Origin: Pseudoprimorskyibacter insulae
GTDB lineage: Bacteria; Pseudomonadota; Alphaproteobacteria; Rhodobacterales; Rhodobacteraceae
Assembly: GCF_900302505.1 (NCBI RefSeq)
Contig: NZ_OMOJ01000005.1
Span: forward strand, 62,001-126,000
Direction of reading: 5' to 3'
DNA: 64,000 nucleotides
Below the pieces are notes generated by a model, which was not told where the DNA came from, made no database searches, and worked only from the letters and a program-made list of their open reading frames with translations. This document shows positions 18,960-28,900 of this stretch, piece by piece. Position numbers and translations under genes: made by a program. Every line of letters begins with the position of its first letter. Position 1 is the first letter of the stretch.

Positions 18960-19475
18960 TCAGTTTTGGCCCGATTTACGGCGCGCCAGAACCGCGCGAA
19001 TGACCAGCCGCGCCTCAGGGCTTGGCCCTTGTTCGACGCGATGATAGGCGCTGCCGTCGATGTTGCGACTGGCCAAGCGATGCTCGATCAATCCGCGGCG
19101 GATCTGCGCGGCGTCGCGAAACGCGGTCAGCGTGTCAATCCGCTGGCTGATCTGGCGTTCGGTCATCGCCTCGCGTGGTGGAAGCTGCGCCCAAACCGCC
19201 CAAAGGCACAGCCCCTGAAGGCTGTGTTTTCCCGGCCAACGCAGCATCAAACCGGCATCGTCAAACAGCCGCAGCGCACGTTCCACCCGGCGCAGATCGG
19301 CTTGCGGCTGCGGTTCGTGCCGCGCCCGTAGATGCTGGTAATTGCGATACCCCGCCGCGCGGGCAATATGGCCCAGCATTTCGGCGTGGCTCGGGCTGCC
19401 CTCCAACGACGAACGCAGCGCCTTGGCAAAGTGGGACAGGTCGGGAATCGTGAGTTCAATCACGTCACGTGTCAT
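18960..19475 (-). CDS. DUF2087 domain-containing protein
   Basis: A 171-residue cytoplasmic protein. The N-terminal part (about 1-55) has SHAEMLGHIARAAGYRNYQHL, like the small helical segment seen in some glyoxalase-superfamily proteins. The C-terminal part (about 75-150) matches DUF2087: the PGKHSLQGLCLWAVWAQLPP block followed by MTERQISQRI and an arginine-rich recognition region (RRGLIEHRLASRN-DGSAY). DUF2087 is often fused to regulators or acetyltransferases and may bind nucleic acid, but its role is unproven. It stands alone, with 71 bases before the hydratase gene and 164 bases up to ccmH. Confidence 0.75.
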   Translation of the reverse strand: MTRDVIELTIPDLSHFAKALRSSLEGSPSHAEMLGHIARAAGYRNYQHLRARHEPQPQADLRRVERALRLFDDAGLMLRWPGKHSLQGLCLWAVWAQLPPREAMTERQISQRIDTLTAFRDAAQIRRGLIEHRLASRNIDGSAYHRVEQGPSPEARLVIRAVLARRKSGQN

Positions 19476-19639
19476 AAGATCACCTCAGATCGGGATGCCG
19501 TCCCCTAACGGGGTGGAGGTCCGCCCTTGTCCGATGCCATCCCCAAGATGTCTCGGTGTCTTAAAACGCAGGTTTAGCCGTGGGCGGCGCCTAGGTGAAC
19601 TGCGGACCAAGGCCCTGATACCATAGGTTGCGCGCCCTG

Positions 19640-20125
19640 TCAGCCCTTCAATATTTCGTCCAGACGCGTCTGTTCTTCGGCACTCAACCCGTCAACAGGC
19701 TGCGGGGCCGAGGCCCGGCGGCGGATGTATACCATGGCCAAAAGCGCGGCGATCACAAACAGGATCGGACCTGCCGCCCAAAGCAGCCAGTTGCCCCCCG
19801 CCGTGGTCGGCTTCAGCAGGACAAATTCGCCATAGCGCTCGACCACGAAGTCAACGACCTGCTCATCCGTATCGCCTTCTTCCAGACGGTCACGCACCAA
19901 AATCCGCAGATCCCGCGCCAGCGAAGCGTTGGAATCGTCGATGTTTTCGTTCTGGCACACAAGGCAACGCAGCCCCTTGGAAATCTCACGTGCCCGCGCC
20001 TCAAGCGCCGGATCTTGCAGAACTTCGTCGGGCTGCACGGCGATGGCTACATTGGCCAGCATCGCAAAAATCAGCGCAAGGACGTAGGGTGGGTTTCTAA
20101 CCCACCGCTTGGAAATAACTGTCAT
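19640..20125 (-). CDS. ccmH: Cytochrome c maturation protein CcmH
   Basis: CcmH is the membrane-anchored thiol oxidoreductase that keeps the CXXCH of apocytochrome c reduced for haem attachment in the periplasm. The 161-residue protein has a signal segment (about 12-29), the redox motif LRCLVCQNENIDDS (about residues 52-65), and a C-terminal membrane helix (WLLWAAGPILFVIAALLAMVY) followed by a short basic tail. ATG 20125 overlaps the ccmF stop (ATGA). The first 20 codons contain an unusual 19-base palindrome (20088-20106) encoding RWVRNPPY, an atypical lead-in to the signal peptide. Confidence 0.92.
   Translation of the reverse strand: MTVISKRWVRNPPYVLALIFAMLANVAIAVQPDEVLQDPALEARAREISKGLRCLVCQNENIDDSNASLARDLRILVRDRLEEGDTDEQVVDFVVERYGEFVLLKPTTAGGNWLLWAAGPILFVIAALLAMVYIRRRASAPQPVDGLSAEEQTRLDEILKG
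20088..20106. repeat. Palindrome GGTGGGTT-tct-AACCCACC within the ccmH 5' end
   Basis: Perfect 8-bp arms around a 3-base loop, located in codons 7-13 of ccmH. I recall similar TAGGGTGGGTT...AACCCACC elements scattered in many bacterial genomes, often giving a W-V-x-N-P-P-Y peptide when read through. Here it could be an old insertion absorbed into the reading frame. Confidence 0.55.
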
Positions 20126-22083
20126 TCTGCGGGCACTCCTTCCGGGGCTTTGCGGGCACCTGCGGCCACGCGGGTCCGGCGATCCGACAGGCTCAGCCCG
20201 CCGCCAAGCGCCATCAGCAGACACCCGGCCCAGATCCAGTTGGCCAGCGGTTTGATATAGGTGCGCATGGCCCAGCCGCCGTTGTCCTGTTCGTCGCCCA
20301 GCACCACGTAAAGGTCGCGCATGAAACGGTAATCAATCGCGGCCTCGGTCGTGGGCATCTGCGCGACAGGATAGTTGCGCTTTTCAGGATGCAGGGTCGC
20401 AACGAAGGCCCCGTCCTTGGTCGCATTGACCGTCCCTGTGGTCGAGAAATAGTTGGGCCCTTGAATCTGCTGAACATCCGTCAGGGTCAGCTCAAACTGG
20501 CCAACGGTGAACGGCTCATTCAACTGAACGGTGCGGATGTCCTCCACCTCCCAAGCCATAAGCCCGGCAATGCCCAGCATCGTCACCCCAAGACCGCCAT
20601 GGGCCACGGCCTTGCCCCAATCGGCACGCGGCAGGCGCAAAAGACGGGTCAAATCACGGCTGCGGCCGGTGCGCGTGTAAAGGTCGGTCAAAGCCCCGGC
20701 GACAACCCAAGTGCCCAAGAACACCCCAATCGGACCCAGCAGTGTTTTGCCCGACTGCATCGCCCAAGCCAGACCGCCCAAGGCAACGGCCAAAGCCAAA
20801 GCCGGGTAAAGCACCGGGAAGCTGCGCGACAGGTTGGCCCGTTTCCACGGCAAGATCGCCCCGATTGGCAGGATCAGCCCCAGAACGATCATGAAGGGGG
20901 TAAAGGCCATCTCAAAGAACGGCGCACCAACGCTGAGTTTACGGTCAAAGAACATCTCGGCCACCAAAGGCCAGATCGTGCCGATGAACACGACGAAGGA
21001 ACTGACCGCCAAAAGGATGTTGTTCGCGACAAGCGCGCTTTCACGGCTGACGACCCCAAAGACGCCCTTCGCCTCCATCACATTGGCACGGGCCGCAAAG
21101 AGCGTCAGCGCACCGCCGGTGAAGAAAGCCAGAATCAGCAGGATGAACACCCCGCGCTCAGGATCATTGGCAAAGGCATGGACCGAGGTCAGAACGCCCG
21201 AGCGCACGATAAACGTGCCGATCAGGCTAAAGCCAAAGGCCAGAATCGCCAGAAGGATCGTCCAGCTTTTCAGGCTCTCGCGCTTTTCGACCACGATGGC
21301 CGAATGCAGAAGGGCCGCCGCGAACAGCCAAGGCATAAAGCTTGCGTTCTCAACCGGATCCCAGAACCAGAACCCGCCCCAGCCCAGCTCATAATAGGCC
21401 CACCAAGACCCAAGCGCGATACCGATGGTCAGGAAGATCCAAGCCGCCAGCGTCCAGGGCCGCACCCAGCGCCCCCAAGCCGCGTCAACCCGCCCTTCAA
21501 TCAAGGCGGCGACGGCAAAGCTAAAGCAAATGCTCAGCCCCACATAGCCAAGATACAGAAACGGCGGGTGGAACGCCAAACCGGGATCTTGCAACAGCGG
21601 GTTCAGGTCCTGCCCGTCAAAGGGCGGCACGGCCATGCGCAAAAACGGGTTCGATGTGAACAGGATAAAGGCCAGAAAGGCCACGCCGACCGCCGCCTGA
21701 ACCGACAAAACCCGCGCCCGCAGCGTCGGCGGCAGGTTGCCCCCAAACCATGCGGCCATCGCCCCAAACAGCGCCAGGATTAGCACCCACAGCAGCATTG
21801 ACCCTTCGTGGTTCCCCCAAACACCGCTGATTTTATACAGCATCGGCTTGGCCGAATGGCTGTTCAGCACCACCAGACGCAGGCTGAAATCCGAGGTGAC
21901 AAAGGCATGGGTCAAAGCCGCAAAACTGGCTCCAACCAGTAGAAACTGCGATGTGGCCGCAGGCTCGGCAACGGCCATCCATCCGGGCCAGCGCTTATAG
22001 GCACCAACCATGGGAACAACGGCCTGAATACAGGCCACAAGAAACGCGAGGATCAGGGCAACATGGCCAAATTCTGTAATCAT
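20122..22083 (-). CDS. ccmF: Haem lyase subunit CcmF
   Basis: CcmF is the large integral membrane subunit of the CcmFH haem lyase, which transfers haem from CcmE to apocytochrome c. The 653-residue protein has about 14-15 membrane helices and the WWD domain (GWGGFWFWDPVENASFMPW, about residues 230-250), with conserved histidines such as VWGNHEGSMLLW and LAFHPPFLYLGY. The large periplasmic loop near the C-terminus (about 535-620) is present. ATG 22083 gives the usual MITEFGHVALILA start; 12 residues upstream in frame look non-coding. It follows the GTA lysis pair and overlaps ccmH. Confidence 0.96.
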   Translation of the reverse strand: MITEFGHVALILAFLVACIQAVVPMVGAYKRWPGWMAVAEPAATSQFLLVGASFAALTHAFVTSDFSLRLVVLNSHSAKPMLYKISGVWGNHEGSMLLWVLILALFGAMAAWFGGNLPPTLRARVLSVQAAVGVAFLAFILFTSNPFLRMAVPPFDGQDLNPLLQDPGLAFHPPFLYLGYVGLSICFSFAVAALIEGRVDAAWGRWVRPWTLAAWIFLTIGIALGSWWAYYELGWGGFWFWDPVENASFMPWLFAAALLHSAIVVEKRESLKSWTILLAILAFGFSLIGTFIVRSGVLTSVHAFANDPERGVFILLILAFFTGGALTLFAARANVMEAKGVFGVVSRESALVANNILLAVSSFVVFIGTIWPLVAEMFFDRKLSVGAPFFEMAFTPFMIVLGLILPIGAILPWKRANLSRSFPVLYPALALAVALGGLAWAMQSGKTLLGPIGVFLGTWVVAGALTDLYTRTGRSRDLTRLLRLPRADWGKAVAHGGLGVTMLGIAGLMAWEVEDIRTVQLNEPFTVGQFELTLTDVQQIQGPNYFSTTGTVNATKDGAFVATLHPEKRNYPVAQMPTTEAAIDYRFMRDLYVVLGDEQDNGGWAMRTYIKPLANWIWAGCLLMALGGGLSLSDRRTRVAAGARKAPEGVPAE

Positions 22084-22142
22084 GACACAGGTTATAATCC
22101 GCGCGTTGCGGCGGGCCAATGGGATTCACGCCCGCCCGCCGA

Positions 22143-22667
22143 TCACATTGTCGCGCCCTCGCGCCGCCAGTCGGCCAGCGCAGGGTTGGCATCCGGCACG
22201 GCGCCGCCCTCCTCCAAGGCCTGAACCGTCCGCGCCACCGTTGGCGCCATGGCAACTGTCTGCACCAAATCGCGCTGAAACGCCTGCCCTTTGGCCTGAT
22301 GACGCGCGCCAAAATAGAATGACACGATCACCCCAAGCAGCCACCAAAGCGGCTCTGGCACCAGCGAAATCCCGGCCATCCGCGCGGCGAACCACACCGG
22401 ATCCACCATCGCCGCCACGAACAGCCCCAAAGTGCCAAGCGCCAAAGCCGGGCGCGGCAACCGGTTCACCCCATCCATGAACCGGTCAAACCGTCCGCGC
22501 TCGTCGGGGCGAAACTCTTGCGCGAATTGCTGCATCGCCGACCCGTGACGGCCCGCATTGCGCCCGGCCTCCGCCTCGGCATTCACTTGGAACACCTCAA
22601 TCGTTTCGCGCAGCGCATTGCGTCCGCCGCCAAACAGCGTGTTCAATATCGCCTCAATCATCCCCAT
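22143..22667 (-). CDS. GTA-type holin (3 TM family)
   Basis: A 174-residue protein similar to the holin of the Rhodobacter gene transfer agent, which opens the inner membrane so endolysin can reach the wall. After an amphipathic N-terminal region (MIEAILNTLFGGGRNALRETIEVF) come two or three membrane segments (ALALGTLGLFVAAM, about 90-108; LWWLLGVIVSFYFGARH, about 126-142), then a polar tail. It overlaps the endolysin gene by 10 bases, or by ATGA if the second Met is used. The pair lies within the ccm genes, away from any GTA structural genes. Assignment is by family memory and by context. Confidence 0.85.
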   Translation of the reverse strand: MGMIEAILNTLFGGGRNALRETIEVFQVNAEAEAGRNAGRHGSAMQQFAQEFRPDERGRFDRFMDGVNRLPRPALALGTLGLFVAAMVDPVWFAARMAGISLVPEPLWWLLGVIVSFYFGARHQAKGQAFQRDLVQTVAMAPTVARTVQALEEGGAVPDANPALADWRREGATM

Positions 22668-23278
22668 GACGCCACCCGCGCCTGAAATTCGGCGTCGCTC
22701 ATATGGTATTGCTTTGACACAAAACTTTCAGCACGGCGTACCCACCCGCCCTTGCCACCGTCCCGACGCCGGGCAAATTTTCGAAGCGCAGGCCGCCGGT
22801 CCGCCAGACGTAAGTAATAACTCCGCCGCGCAATCCCATAGGCATCCACAAACCGCTCAGGCGCACGGGCATAGGCCCGGTCTACCGCCGCCAGCGTCTG
22901 CGGCCCAAGCGCCCCATCCACCGCCACGTCAAACCCCATGTCGCACAGCAGCCGTTGCAGCAACCGCACCGCTTGGGCCCCGGCATTGACCTGCATGTCA
23001 AACACTGTGGGTTGGAGCCCTTCCGGCAACCGGTCCAAACCCGGCTTGTGAAAGTAATGCTCAAGATAGATCTCGGCCGCCTGATCTGGCCCAAGTTTGC
23101 GCAAATCGGCCACCGTCACCGCGCCATCCCCGTCCATATCGCGCCCAAGTCGCCGGAGTGTGCCAATCGTCACGCCGTAATTCGTCGCCCCGCCCGGATC
23201 GTCGGGATCGTTCACAAACCCGCCTTCCCGCTCGACAATCTCTTGCGCCATCTGGCGCAGCCGTTCCGATACAGCCAT
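22658..23278 (-). CDS. GTA-type endolysin (N-acetylmuramidase, GH108-like)
   Basis: A 206-residue peptidoglycan hydrolase. The N-terminus carries IVEREGGFVNDPDDPGG, with Glu in the Glu-Gly-Gly motif expected to be catalytic in GH108 lysozymes. The C-terminal half (GFDVAVDGALGPQT, about 119-132) is a peptidoglycan-binding-like region as in the ZliS/holin-associated muramidases. In Rhodobacter capsulatus the homologous holin/endolysin pair releases gene transfer agent particles by cell lysis (established knowledge); the same role here is inferred. AGAGG precedes the start. Its upstream region has a GGTTAACC element and lies just beyond the ccmE terminator, so it likely has its own promoter. Confidence 0.88.
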   Translation of the reverse strand: MAVSERLRQMAQEIVEREGGFVNDPDDPGGATNYGVTIGTLRRLGRDMDGDGAVTVADLRKLGPDQAAEIYLEHYFHKPGLDRLPEGLQPTVFDMQVNAGAQAVRLLQRLLCDMGFDVAVDGALGPQTLAAVDRAYARAPERFVDAYGIARRSYYLRLADRRPALRKFARRRDGGKGGWVRRAESFVSKQYHMSDAEFQARVASWG

Positions 23279-23327
23279 TTTCAGCCTCTTGCCCAGTTAC
23301 CTCTGAACATCAGCCTGCGCCCAAATT

Positions 23328-23335
23328 GGTTAACC
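23328..23335 (-). promoter_or_regulatory. GGTTAACC element before the GTA lysis genes
   Basis: A perfect 8-base palindrome containing TTAACC on both strands, 50 bases upstream of the endolysin ATG. TTAACC is a half-site of the CtrA consensus TTAA-N7-TTAA; no full site is seen. CtrA control of GTA lysis genes is known in Rhodobacter, so a weak CtrA site is possible here. Confidence 0.35.
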
Positions 23336-23360
23336 GCCCCTGCCCGGACCGCGCGGCACC

Positions 23361-23390
23361 CCCTGTTATTTTCTGACCAAAAAATATCCC
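23361..23390. repeat. Dispersed intergenic element, copy 1
   Basis: The 30-base segment matches 49132-49161 at 26 of 30 positions (core TATTTTCTGACCAAAAA). Both copies lie between genes and both are followed by a GC-rich inverted repeat. Here the A-run of the element provides the U-run of the ccmE terminator. Confidence 0.6.
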
Positions 23391-23411
23391 CGCCGGAGGC
23401 TCCGACGGGGA
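23378..23411 (-). terminator. Rho-independent terminator of ccmE
   Basis: Read on the minus strand: TCCCCGTCGG/CCGGCGGGGA arms (one G-U pair) around a 5-base loop, followed by TATTTTTT. It begins 28 bases after the ccmE stop and separates ccmE from the endolysin gene. Confidence 0.85.
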
Positions 23412-23439
23412 CGCAATCAACAACGATGAAAAGCTGGGG

Positions 23440-23889
23440 TCAGCTTTCAGGTTCGACGTAGACGCCTTGTTCCTTCAGCGCATCGACCACTTCTTTGGGC
23501 ATATAGGTCTCATCGTGCTTGGCCAAAATCTCGCTCGCCTCAAACACGCCGTTCACATAGCGCCCCGTGCCGACCATCCCCTGATTTTCGCCGAACAGAT
23601 CCGGCAATATCCCCGAGAACACCACCGGCACCGAGGCCCCGCCATCGGTCACGTTAAACGAGATCACCTCACCCTGACCGCGCAGCAAGGTGCCTTCCTC
23701 GACCAAACCGCCAATGCGGAACACTTCATTGGATTTGGGCGGGCTTTCGACCACTTGGCTGGGCGACCGGAAGAAGTTGATGCCGTCCTGAAAGGCATAG
23801 CCAATCAGCGCAACCGCCACCACCAAGGACACCGCCGCAAGGGCGATCACCTGAATGCGGCGTTTTTTCTTCAGCGATTTCAAGGCCAT
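23440..23889 (-). CDS. ccmE: Haem chaperone CcmE
   Basis: CcmE binds haem covalently in the periplasm and hands it to CcmFH. The 149-residue protein has a basic N-terminus and one membrane anchor (IQVIALAAVSLVVAVALIGYAF, about 12-33), then an OB-fold. The haem-binding histidine lies in LAKHDETYMP, with the conserved Tyr four residues on. It is followed by a terminator, so ccmE is transcriptionally separable from ccmFH, which lie beyond the GTA lysis pair. Upstream it is 18 bases from argC on the same strand. Confidence 0.96.
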   Translation of the reverse strand: MALKSLKKKRRIQVIALAAVSLVVAVALIGYAFQDGINFFRSPSQVVESPPKSNEVFRIGGLVEEGTLLRGQGEVISFNVTDGGASVPVVFSGILPDLFGENQGMVGTGRYVNGVFEASEILAKHDETYMPKEVVDALKEQGVYVEPES

Positions 23890-23907
23890 TATGGTCTCCT
23901 GATCGGG

Positions 23908-24936
23908 TTATGGGAAACAGGGCGCCAGCATCAGACCGGCGGTTTCCTCTTCACCTAACATCAAATTCGCATTTTGCAATGCTTGGCCCGAACTGCCCTT
24001 GCACAGGTTGTCCAGCGCGGCGACCACGATGGCGCGGCCTTCGATCCGGTCGCCGGTCACACCGATATGCACAAAGTTCGACCCACGGATGTTATGCGTG
24101 CTGGGGGTTGCGCCGAACGGCAGAACCTCGATGAACGGCTCGTCCTTATAGGCGTCGACCAGTGTCTGATAGACGGCTTTCGGATCGCCCTTCACATAGC
24201 CCGTCGCCAGAATACCCCGGTTCACCGGCATCAGGTGCGGCGTGAACTGGATGCGCACCGGTTCGCCCGCCAAGGCGCTGAATTCCTGATCGAATTCGCC
24301 AAGGTGACGATGCGTGCCGCCGACCGAATAGGCGTTATAGCCTTCGCTCAGCTCGGCATGCAGCAGGTTTTCCTTCAGGCTGCGGCCTGCGCCTGAAACG
24401 CCGCATTTCATGTCCAGAATGATGTCGTCCAGCGCAATGACCTTACCGGCAATCAAGGGACGCAGAATGAACTGCCCCGTTGCGGCGTTACAGCCCGTGC
24501 CCGCCACCAGACGCGCGCCTTTAATCTCATTACGATAGAATTCGGTCAGGCCATAGACCGCCTCTTTCTGGGTCTCAATCGCGATATGCGGGTTGCCGTA
24601 CCACTTGGTGTATTCCTCAGGATCGCGCAGCCGGAAATCCGCCGACAGATCGACGATCTTCAGATGACCCGGCAGTTTTGAGATCACTTCTTGGCTGGTC
24701 TTATGCGGCAGCGCGCAGAAACACAGGTCGATCTGGTCAAAGTCAATCTCTTCCCAAGTCACCAGCGCCGGCAGATCCAGATGTCGCAGATGCGGGAACA
24801 CGTCAGCCATCGACTGGCCAGCCTTCGAATTGGCCGCCAAGGCCTTGATCACAAAGGACGGATGCGTGGCCAACAGGCGGATCAATTCTGCCCCGGTATA
24901 GCCAGACGCCCCAATGATTGCGATATTCTTGGTCAT
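23908..24936 (-). CDS. argC: N-acetyl-gamma-glutamyl-phosphate reductase
   Basis: ArgC reduces N-acetylglutamyl phosphate to the semialdehyde in arginine synthesis, using NADPH. The 342-residue protein opens with the Rossmann motif [18 protein letters not shown]. The catalytic Cys lies in [14 protein letters not shown], a variant of the usual GCYPT motif that I recall as common in this order. The [13 protein letters not shown] and [11 protein letters not shown] segments and the C-terminal [15 protein letters not shown] are conserved. It reads toward ccmE 18 bases away and is 73 bases from murI. Confidence 0.95.
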   Translation of the reverse strand: MTKNIAIIGASGYTGAELIRLLATHPSFVIKALAANSKAGQSMADVFPHLRHLDLPALVTWEEIDFDQIDLCFCALPHKTSQEVISKLPGHLKIVDLSADFRLRDPEEYTKWYGNPHIAIETQKEAVYGLTEFYRNEIKGARLVAGTGCNAATGQFILRPLIAGKVIALDDIILDMKCGVSGAGRSLKENLLHAELSEGYNAYSVGGTHRHLGEFDQEFSALAGEPVRIQFTPHLMPVNRGILATGYVKGDPKAVYQTLVDAYKDEPFIEVLPFGATPSTHNIRGSNFVHIGVTGDRIEGRAIVVAALDNLCKGSSGQALQNANLMLGEEETAGLMLAPCFP

Positions 24937-25009
24937 GTCATCTCCTGCGGGGCCCGACGGACCCTCTGCTAGTTTGGCTCTTTCTGGGCGATATCGCCCA
25001 GAAATTCAA

Positions 25010-25822
25010 TCAGGCCTTTTGAAACGTGATCTTGCGTTTCAGAAATTGCGTCGCGCGGTCCGACACCTTTTTCGGATCGCCCGTGGTCAGGAACATCGAC
25101 TCGGTTCCACTGCCGATCATCTCGGGCCGACGGGTCAGGTAATCGGCCAGCGATTCTGCCACGATATTGGCCTGCGAATAGACCTGCACATGCTCCCCCA
25201 GCGCCTCTCGGAACTGGTCAGCCATCAGCGGGTAATGCGTGCAGCCCAGAATAGCCGCCTCGGGGTCGGGCATTTTGCGAAGCAAGGCGTCCACATGGCT
25301 ATGCACCAAGGCTTCGGCCAGGATCATATCGCCGTCTTCAATCGCATCGACCAAGCCGCCGCAGGCCTGCGCCTCAACATCCACACCGATGGCGCGGAAC
25401 GCCAATTCACGCTGAAACGCGCGGCTGCGCACAGTGGCGGGGGTGGCAAATAGCGCCACGTGCTTGACCGCGACCTCACGCGGGGGTGAGTTATCGCCCC
25501 ACTGCCGTTCTGTCAGCGCCTCGATCAACGGAACAAACACACCCAAGGCACGCTTGCCCGGCGGCAGCCAGCTTTCCTGCATTCGGCGCAGCGCCGCTGC
25601 CGACGCCGTGTTACAGGCCAAAATCACCAGATCGCAGCCCGCATCCCAAAGCCGTTCGGTCGCAGCGCAGGTCAGGTTGTAGACGTCATCGGCGTCGCGC
25701 ACGCCATAGGGCGCATGCAAATTGTCACCGAAATACACAAAAGGAACGTCTGGCAAACGTTTGGAGACAGCCTCCAACACCGTCAGACCGCCCAGCCCGC
25801 TATCAAATACACCTACTGCCAT
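25010..25822 (-). CDS. murI: Glutamate racemase
   Basis: MurI makes D-glutamate for peptidoglycan. The 270-residue protein has the two catalytic cysteines in context (LACNTASA and LGCTHYPLM) and the N-terminal [11 protein letters not shown] with the catalytic Asp-Ser. [10 protein letters not shown] is conserved. ATG 25822 is preceded by GGAAAGG; the 38 extra in-frame residues upstream look non-coding. The gene is on the minus strand between the large oxidoreductase and argC. Confidence 0.94.
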   Translation of the reverse strand: MAVGVFDSGLGGLTVLEAVSKRLPDVPFVYFGDNLHAPYGVRDADDVYNLTCAATERLWDAGCDLVILACNTASAAALRRMQESWLPPGKRALGVFVPLIEALTERQWGDNSPPREVAVKHVALFATPATVRSRAFQRELAFRAIGVDVEAQACGGLVDAIEDGDMILAEALVHSHVDALLRKMPDPEAAILGCTHYPLMADQFREALGEHVQVYSQANIVAESLADYLTRRPEMIGSGTESMFLTTGDPKKVSDRATQFLKRKITFQKA

Positions 25823-25956
25823 GGTGCGCCTTTCCGGGGTCTTCAGGCCCCTGCCGAAACTGTTTTTGTCATTACAAACCCAGTCATAATGCGCGGTGGC
25901 GACCAGCAAAAGGGCCTTTGCACCCGCCAGCGACAAAACGCAGGCGGGTGCGGCAG

Positions 25957-28900
25957 TTATTCGGCAGCGATACGGGTCGGCGTTCCGCCTGCGCGGATCA
26001 GGGCCAACAGGGCCTCCCGGCGCTTGGCGGCCTTGGCCTCATTGGCCTGTTTGACCGGGCCAAAGCCGCGAATTTGCAGCGGCAAACGGGCCAGTTCCTC
26101 AATCGCGGCACGGGTTTCGTCGGTCAGAAGCGGCGTCACCTCGTCCATGTCCCGCTCATATTGGCGGATCAAACCACGCTCCATCCGCCGCTCATCGGTG
26201 TATCCGAACACATCCAGCGGCGTGCCACGCAGCGATTTCATCCGCGCCAGCAGTTTTAGCAGCGGCAGCATCTTTTCCGAGAACTCACGTTTCTTCGGAC
26301 GCCCGTCGCTGCCCATCTTCGACAGGATCGGCGGGGCCATGTGGAACGACATGGAAAAATCACCGTCGAACTGCGTTGCGGCCTTGGCCCGCGATGACAG
26401 AAGCAAACGCGCAACCTCGTATTCGTCCTTATAGGCCAAGACCTTATGATAGCCTTCGGCCATCGCGGCCTGAAGCCCTGCATCCTCAACTTTGTCCAAA
26501 CGCTTGCGATAGCGCCGCGCAAGTCCGCGCCCCTGATACTCGGTCAAATGCGCCTCACGGAAGGCGGCCTTGTCCTGCGGCGCAGACGGCAGCGCCACCA
26601 CCGACGGGGCAATCAACTTGGCCGCGGCCTCAGGATCAACCACCGCCCAACGCCCGATTTCAAAGGCCCGCTGGTTCCGTTCAACCGCCGCGCCGTTTAG
26701 CGCAACCGCGTCCAGAATGGCCTGCCGCGACAGGGGCACCAGCCCGTTCTGCCACGCCGCGCCCAGCATCATCATGTTGGAAAAGATCGAATCTCCAAGC
26801 GTCACCCGCGCCAGTTCGGACGCATCGAACAGCCACAGCCGATCCTTCAGACGCGCTTGCAGCGACAGCTCCAACTGGTCCGATGGCAGGGTAAATTCGG
26901 TGTTGCGGGTGAAATCGCCGGTGATGATTTCATGATTGTTCACCACCGCCCCAGCGGAGCCAACACGCAACAGACCAAGCGTCTTGGCCCCGGCGCTGAC
27001 CACCAGATCACCGCCGATCAGCGCATCGCATTCGCCCGTGGTCACGCGAATGGCGTTGATATCCTCGGGCCGGTTGGCCAGACGGCAATGGATGTGCACC
27101 GCGCCGCCCTTTTGCGCCAGCCCGGCCATTTCCATCATGCCCGCGCCTTTGCCGTCGATCTGCGCCGCTTGGGCCAAGACCGCGCCGATGGTGACAACGC
27201 CTGTACCGCCAACGCCGGTGACCACCACATTGAACGTCCCATCGATCGCAGGCAAGGCCGGTTCAGGCATGTCCGGCAGCGTCAGATCGGCGGTTTCCAC
27301 CTTCTTCAGCCGCGCTCCCTCGACCGTCACGAACGACGGGCAAAACCCTTTGAGGCAAGAAAAATCCTTGTTGCAGCTGGATTGGTCAATCGCCCGTTTC
27401 CGCCCCAGTTCGGTTTCCACCGGCAGGATCGACACACAGTTCGACTGCACCCCACAATCGCCGCAGCCTTCGCAGACATCAGTGTTGATGAACACGCGCC
27501 GATCCGGGTCCGGGAAGGTGCCGCGCTTGCGACGGCGGCGCTTTTCGGCGGCGCAGGTCTGCACATAGACAATCGCCGACACGCCCGTTGTCTGGGCAAA
27601 GCTTTTCTGAACGCTGTCCAGTTCCGCCCGTTCTGAGATTTCAACGCCTTGCGGGAAAGACTTTACATCCAGCCCTTCCTTTTCGTCATGCACCACGGCT
27701 ATGCGCTTGACGCCCATGGCCTTCAACTCGGACACGATCTGCTGCGGTGTCAGCCCGCCATCGTTGGGCTGACCGCCTGTCATAGCGATCGCATCGTTGA
27801 ACAGGATCTTATAAGTGATTGTCGTATCAGCCAAAAGCGCGGCGCGGATCGCCTGAACGCCCGAATGGTTATAGGTGCCGTCGCCCAGGTTTTGGAACAC
27901 ATGCGGGCGGTTCGAAAACGGTGCCTCGCCGGTCCAATTGGCCCCTTCACCGCCCATATGCGTAAAGCCCGAGGTCGACCGATCCATCCATTGCGCCATG
28001 AAGTGGCAGCCAATTCCAGCATAGGCCCGGCTGCCCTCAGGCACTTTGGTCGATGAATTGTGCGGACAGCCCGAACAGAAATACGGCAGACGCGACGCCA
28101 GCTCCTGCGCGTTATCGGCGGTCTTGGCGACATCCAGCGCCTCCAACCCTTGGCGGACACCATCGGTGCAGCGCCCTTCCTCATCCAAAATTTTCCCAAG
28201 ATGCTGAGCGATATCAACAGGATCAAGCGCCATCTTCGTCGGGAACAGAACCTTGCCGTTCTTCATCCCGCCATAAACCCGCCGGCCTCGGCGATTGTCG
28301 AACAGCGCCTCTTTGATCTGCACTTCGATCAGCTTGCGCTTTTCCTCGACCACAACGATCAGGTCCAGCCCTTCGGCCCATTCGTTGAAGCCCTTCATAT
28401 CCAGCGGCCAGACCTGACCAACCTTATAGGTGGTCAGCCCAAGACGCTCGGCCTCGGCCTCATCAATGCCCAGCAGATCCAGCGCATGAACAAGGTCCAG
28501 CCAGTTCTTACCGGCCGCCACAAAGCCGATCTTGGCCCCCGGCTTCCCCCAGACACGACGGTCAATTTTGTTCGCATAAGCAAAGGCTTCGGCGGCGTGG
28601 CGCTTGTAATCCAGCAGCCGTGCCTCTTGGATAAAGCGGTCATCCACCAGCCGGATGTTCAGCCCGTCCTTCGGCATGTCGAAATGCGGGGTGACGACCT
28701 GAAACCGGTCCGGACGCCCATCCACGACCGAGGTCACCTCAACCGTGTCCTTCATCACCTTCAGACCGGCCCAAACGCCCGCAAACCGCGACAGCGCGAA
28801 GCCGTAAATCCCGTAGTCCAGAATTTCCTGAACGCCCGCAGGCGACAGAACCGGCATATAGGCATCGACCAGCGCAAATTCTGATTGGTGCAGAACGGTG

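Noticed and set aside
20389-21783. 464-codon open frame antisense to ccmF
   Set aside because: Gln/Arg/Lys-rich shadow of the hydrophobic ccmF codons; no domain.
22143-23278. Prophage remnant
   Set aside because: Only a holin and endolysin are present, both of the GTA type, with no integrase, capsid or tail genes around; normal host genes flank both sides.
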